Positions 5,815 through 6,575 of a stretch of DNA of 6,575 bases are shown here, in pieces. The position numbers and the translations under genes are program-made. Source of the DNA: an uncultured Veillonella sp. Lineage in GTDB: Bacteria; Bacillota; Negativicutes; Veillonellales; Veillonellaceae. How positions within the stretch are numbered: position 1 is the first letter of the stretch; each line of letters starts with the position of its first letter. The notes beneath the pieces were generated by a model. It was not told the DNA's origin. It worked only from the letters and a program-made list of their open reading frames with translations, and ran no database searches. The stretch lies in NCBI GenBank assembly GCA_900549805.1, contig URPV01000060.1:1-6575 (forward strand), in the 5' to 3' direction.

Positions 5815-6575
5815 ATGAACAAGTATGTATTACGAGCAACTCTACTTAGTGCCTTAGCTCTCTCTATGACTCCATCTGCCTATGCTGCAGAATATCAGTT
5901 GGATGATTTTATCGTAACCGGTACGCGGGTTAAGGCCGACGTGAAAGATGTAGCGGCCAATGTTACGGTCATCAATAATGAGGCCATTGAAAAAGGAAAT
6001 TATAGCAATGTATCCCAGGCCTTAAAATCGGCCAACGTTGATGTAGTCGATAAAAATGGCGTATCCTATGCTGTGTTGAATGGTGATAGTCGGGTATTGG
6101 TCTTGGTTAATGGACGTAAGCAAAACTTTGACCACTTAACCGTATCTGGTGCTACTAATGCAACTGACTTAGGCAATATTTCTATGGATAATGTAGACCA
6201 TATCGAAATTGTGCGGGGACCAAATTCATCCTTGTATGGTGAAAAAGCATCGGCAGGCGTCATCAATATCATAACTAAAGCACCAGGCCCTGAAAGTAAA
6301 ACGTCAGTAACAGCAGAATACGGGTCTTGGAACCATCGTCGAGCAGCTATTACGAATTCTGGTGGGGATGAGAATAATCGCTACATGGTGACCTATTCCA
6401 AGGAAAAACGCGGTAATTATCACTATAAGGATGTGAATGGGAATAGTCATGTCTTCCCGGATTCTAAGATCAACCAAGAGGAAGCAACCCTGCGCTATGA
6501 CCATTACTTTGGTAATGATAGAGCAACTTTTGATTTTGCTCGTAATCGCAGTAGAAATGGGGGTGGCCTATCCCT
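5815..6575 (+). CDS. TonB-dependent receptor, 5' part (receptor 2)
   Basis: The open frame runs off the window after 253 complete codons and so shows only the signal, plug and first barrel strands. The signal peptide is residues 1-24 or 25 (MNKYVLRATLLSALALS, cleavage near AYA-A). The TonB-box-like DDFIV is at 30-34. The plug has the CirA/BtuB/haem-receptor pattern: VLVLVNGRK, then VDHIEIVRGPNSSLYG (RGP at 134-136), then ASAGVINIITK. The first barrel strand starts near KTSVTAEYGSW. The ATG is supported by AGAAGGG at 5799-5805, 9 nt before it, and by the signal peptide. Residues 24-38 match receptor 1 at 12 of 15 positions in the same register, while the plugs belong to different classes. The gene starts 121 nt after the binding-protein stop. 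It likely imports another iron chelate (catecholate siderophore or haem) or possibly a cobalamin-like ligand; the ligand cannot be determined from this part. Confidence 0.92.
   Translation, partial: MNKYVLRATLLSALALSMTPSAYAAEYQLDDFIVTGTRVKADVKDVAANVTVINNEAIEKGNYSNVSQALKSANVDVVDKNGVSYAVLNGDSRVLVLVNGRKQNFDHLTVSGATNATDLGNISMDNVDHIEIVRGPNSSLYGEKASAGVINIITKAPGPESKTSVTAEYGSWNHRRAAITNSGGDENNRYMVTYSKEKRGNYHYKDVNGNSHVFPDSKINQEEATLRYDHYFGNDRATFDFARNRSRNGGGLS

Overview
The window reads as an iron (siderophore or haem-type chelate) uptake locus from a diderm Firmicute of the class Negativicutes, most likely Veillonella or a close relative. This is inferred from three things. Outer-membrane TonB-dependent receptors occur with Firmicute-like AT-rich intergenic DNA and strong AAGGAG-type ribosome binding sites. 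The receptors carry the N-terminal DDF(V/I)V(S/T)G TonB-box style. The solute-binding protein has no lipoprotein cysteine, which fits a cell with a true periplasm. The genus assignment is a recognition-level guess and was not tested by search.

Layout, all on the + strand. 1-160: promoter region with a good Fur-box-like palindrome inside a sigma70-type promoter. 161-2314: complete siderophore-class TonB-dependent receptor, closed by a strong intrinsic terminator (2352-2386). 2387-2817: AT-rich intergenic stretch with two Fur-box-like palindromes, followed by the orphaned C-terminal tail of an SbmA/YddA-type ABC transporter gene (about 2606-2722) and a short leader with a small hairpin. 2818-5693: tightly packed three-gene ABC importer operon of permease (FecCD/BtuC type), ATPase (FecE/FhuC type) and periplasmic binding protein (FecB/BtuF type). 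The first two genes are 1 nt apart and the last two overlap by 8 nt. 5694-5814: regulatory gap with two adjoining Fur-like sites and a short ATATAC tandem repeat. 5815-6575: 5' part of a second TonB-dependent receptor, of a different plug class, running off the window.

How the genes would work together: two outer-membrane gates (receptors 1 and 2), both opened by an inner-membrane TonB complex encoded elsewhere, deliver ferric chelates to the periplasm. One binding protein passes them to a permease homodimer driven by the ATPase. Fur-like sites before all three transcription units suggest common repression by iron. The exact substrates cannot be read from the sequence. No RNA genes, CRISPR arrays or intact mobile elements were seen. 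The most unusual features are the gene remnant between the iron-type promoter region and the importer, the hexanucleotide repeat before receptor 2, and the near-identical N-terminal TonB-box segment in two otherwise different receptors.
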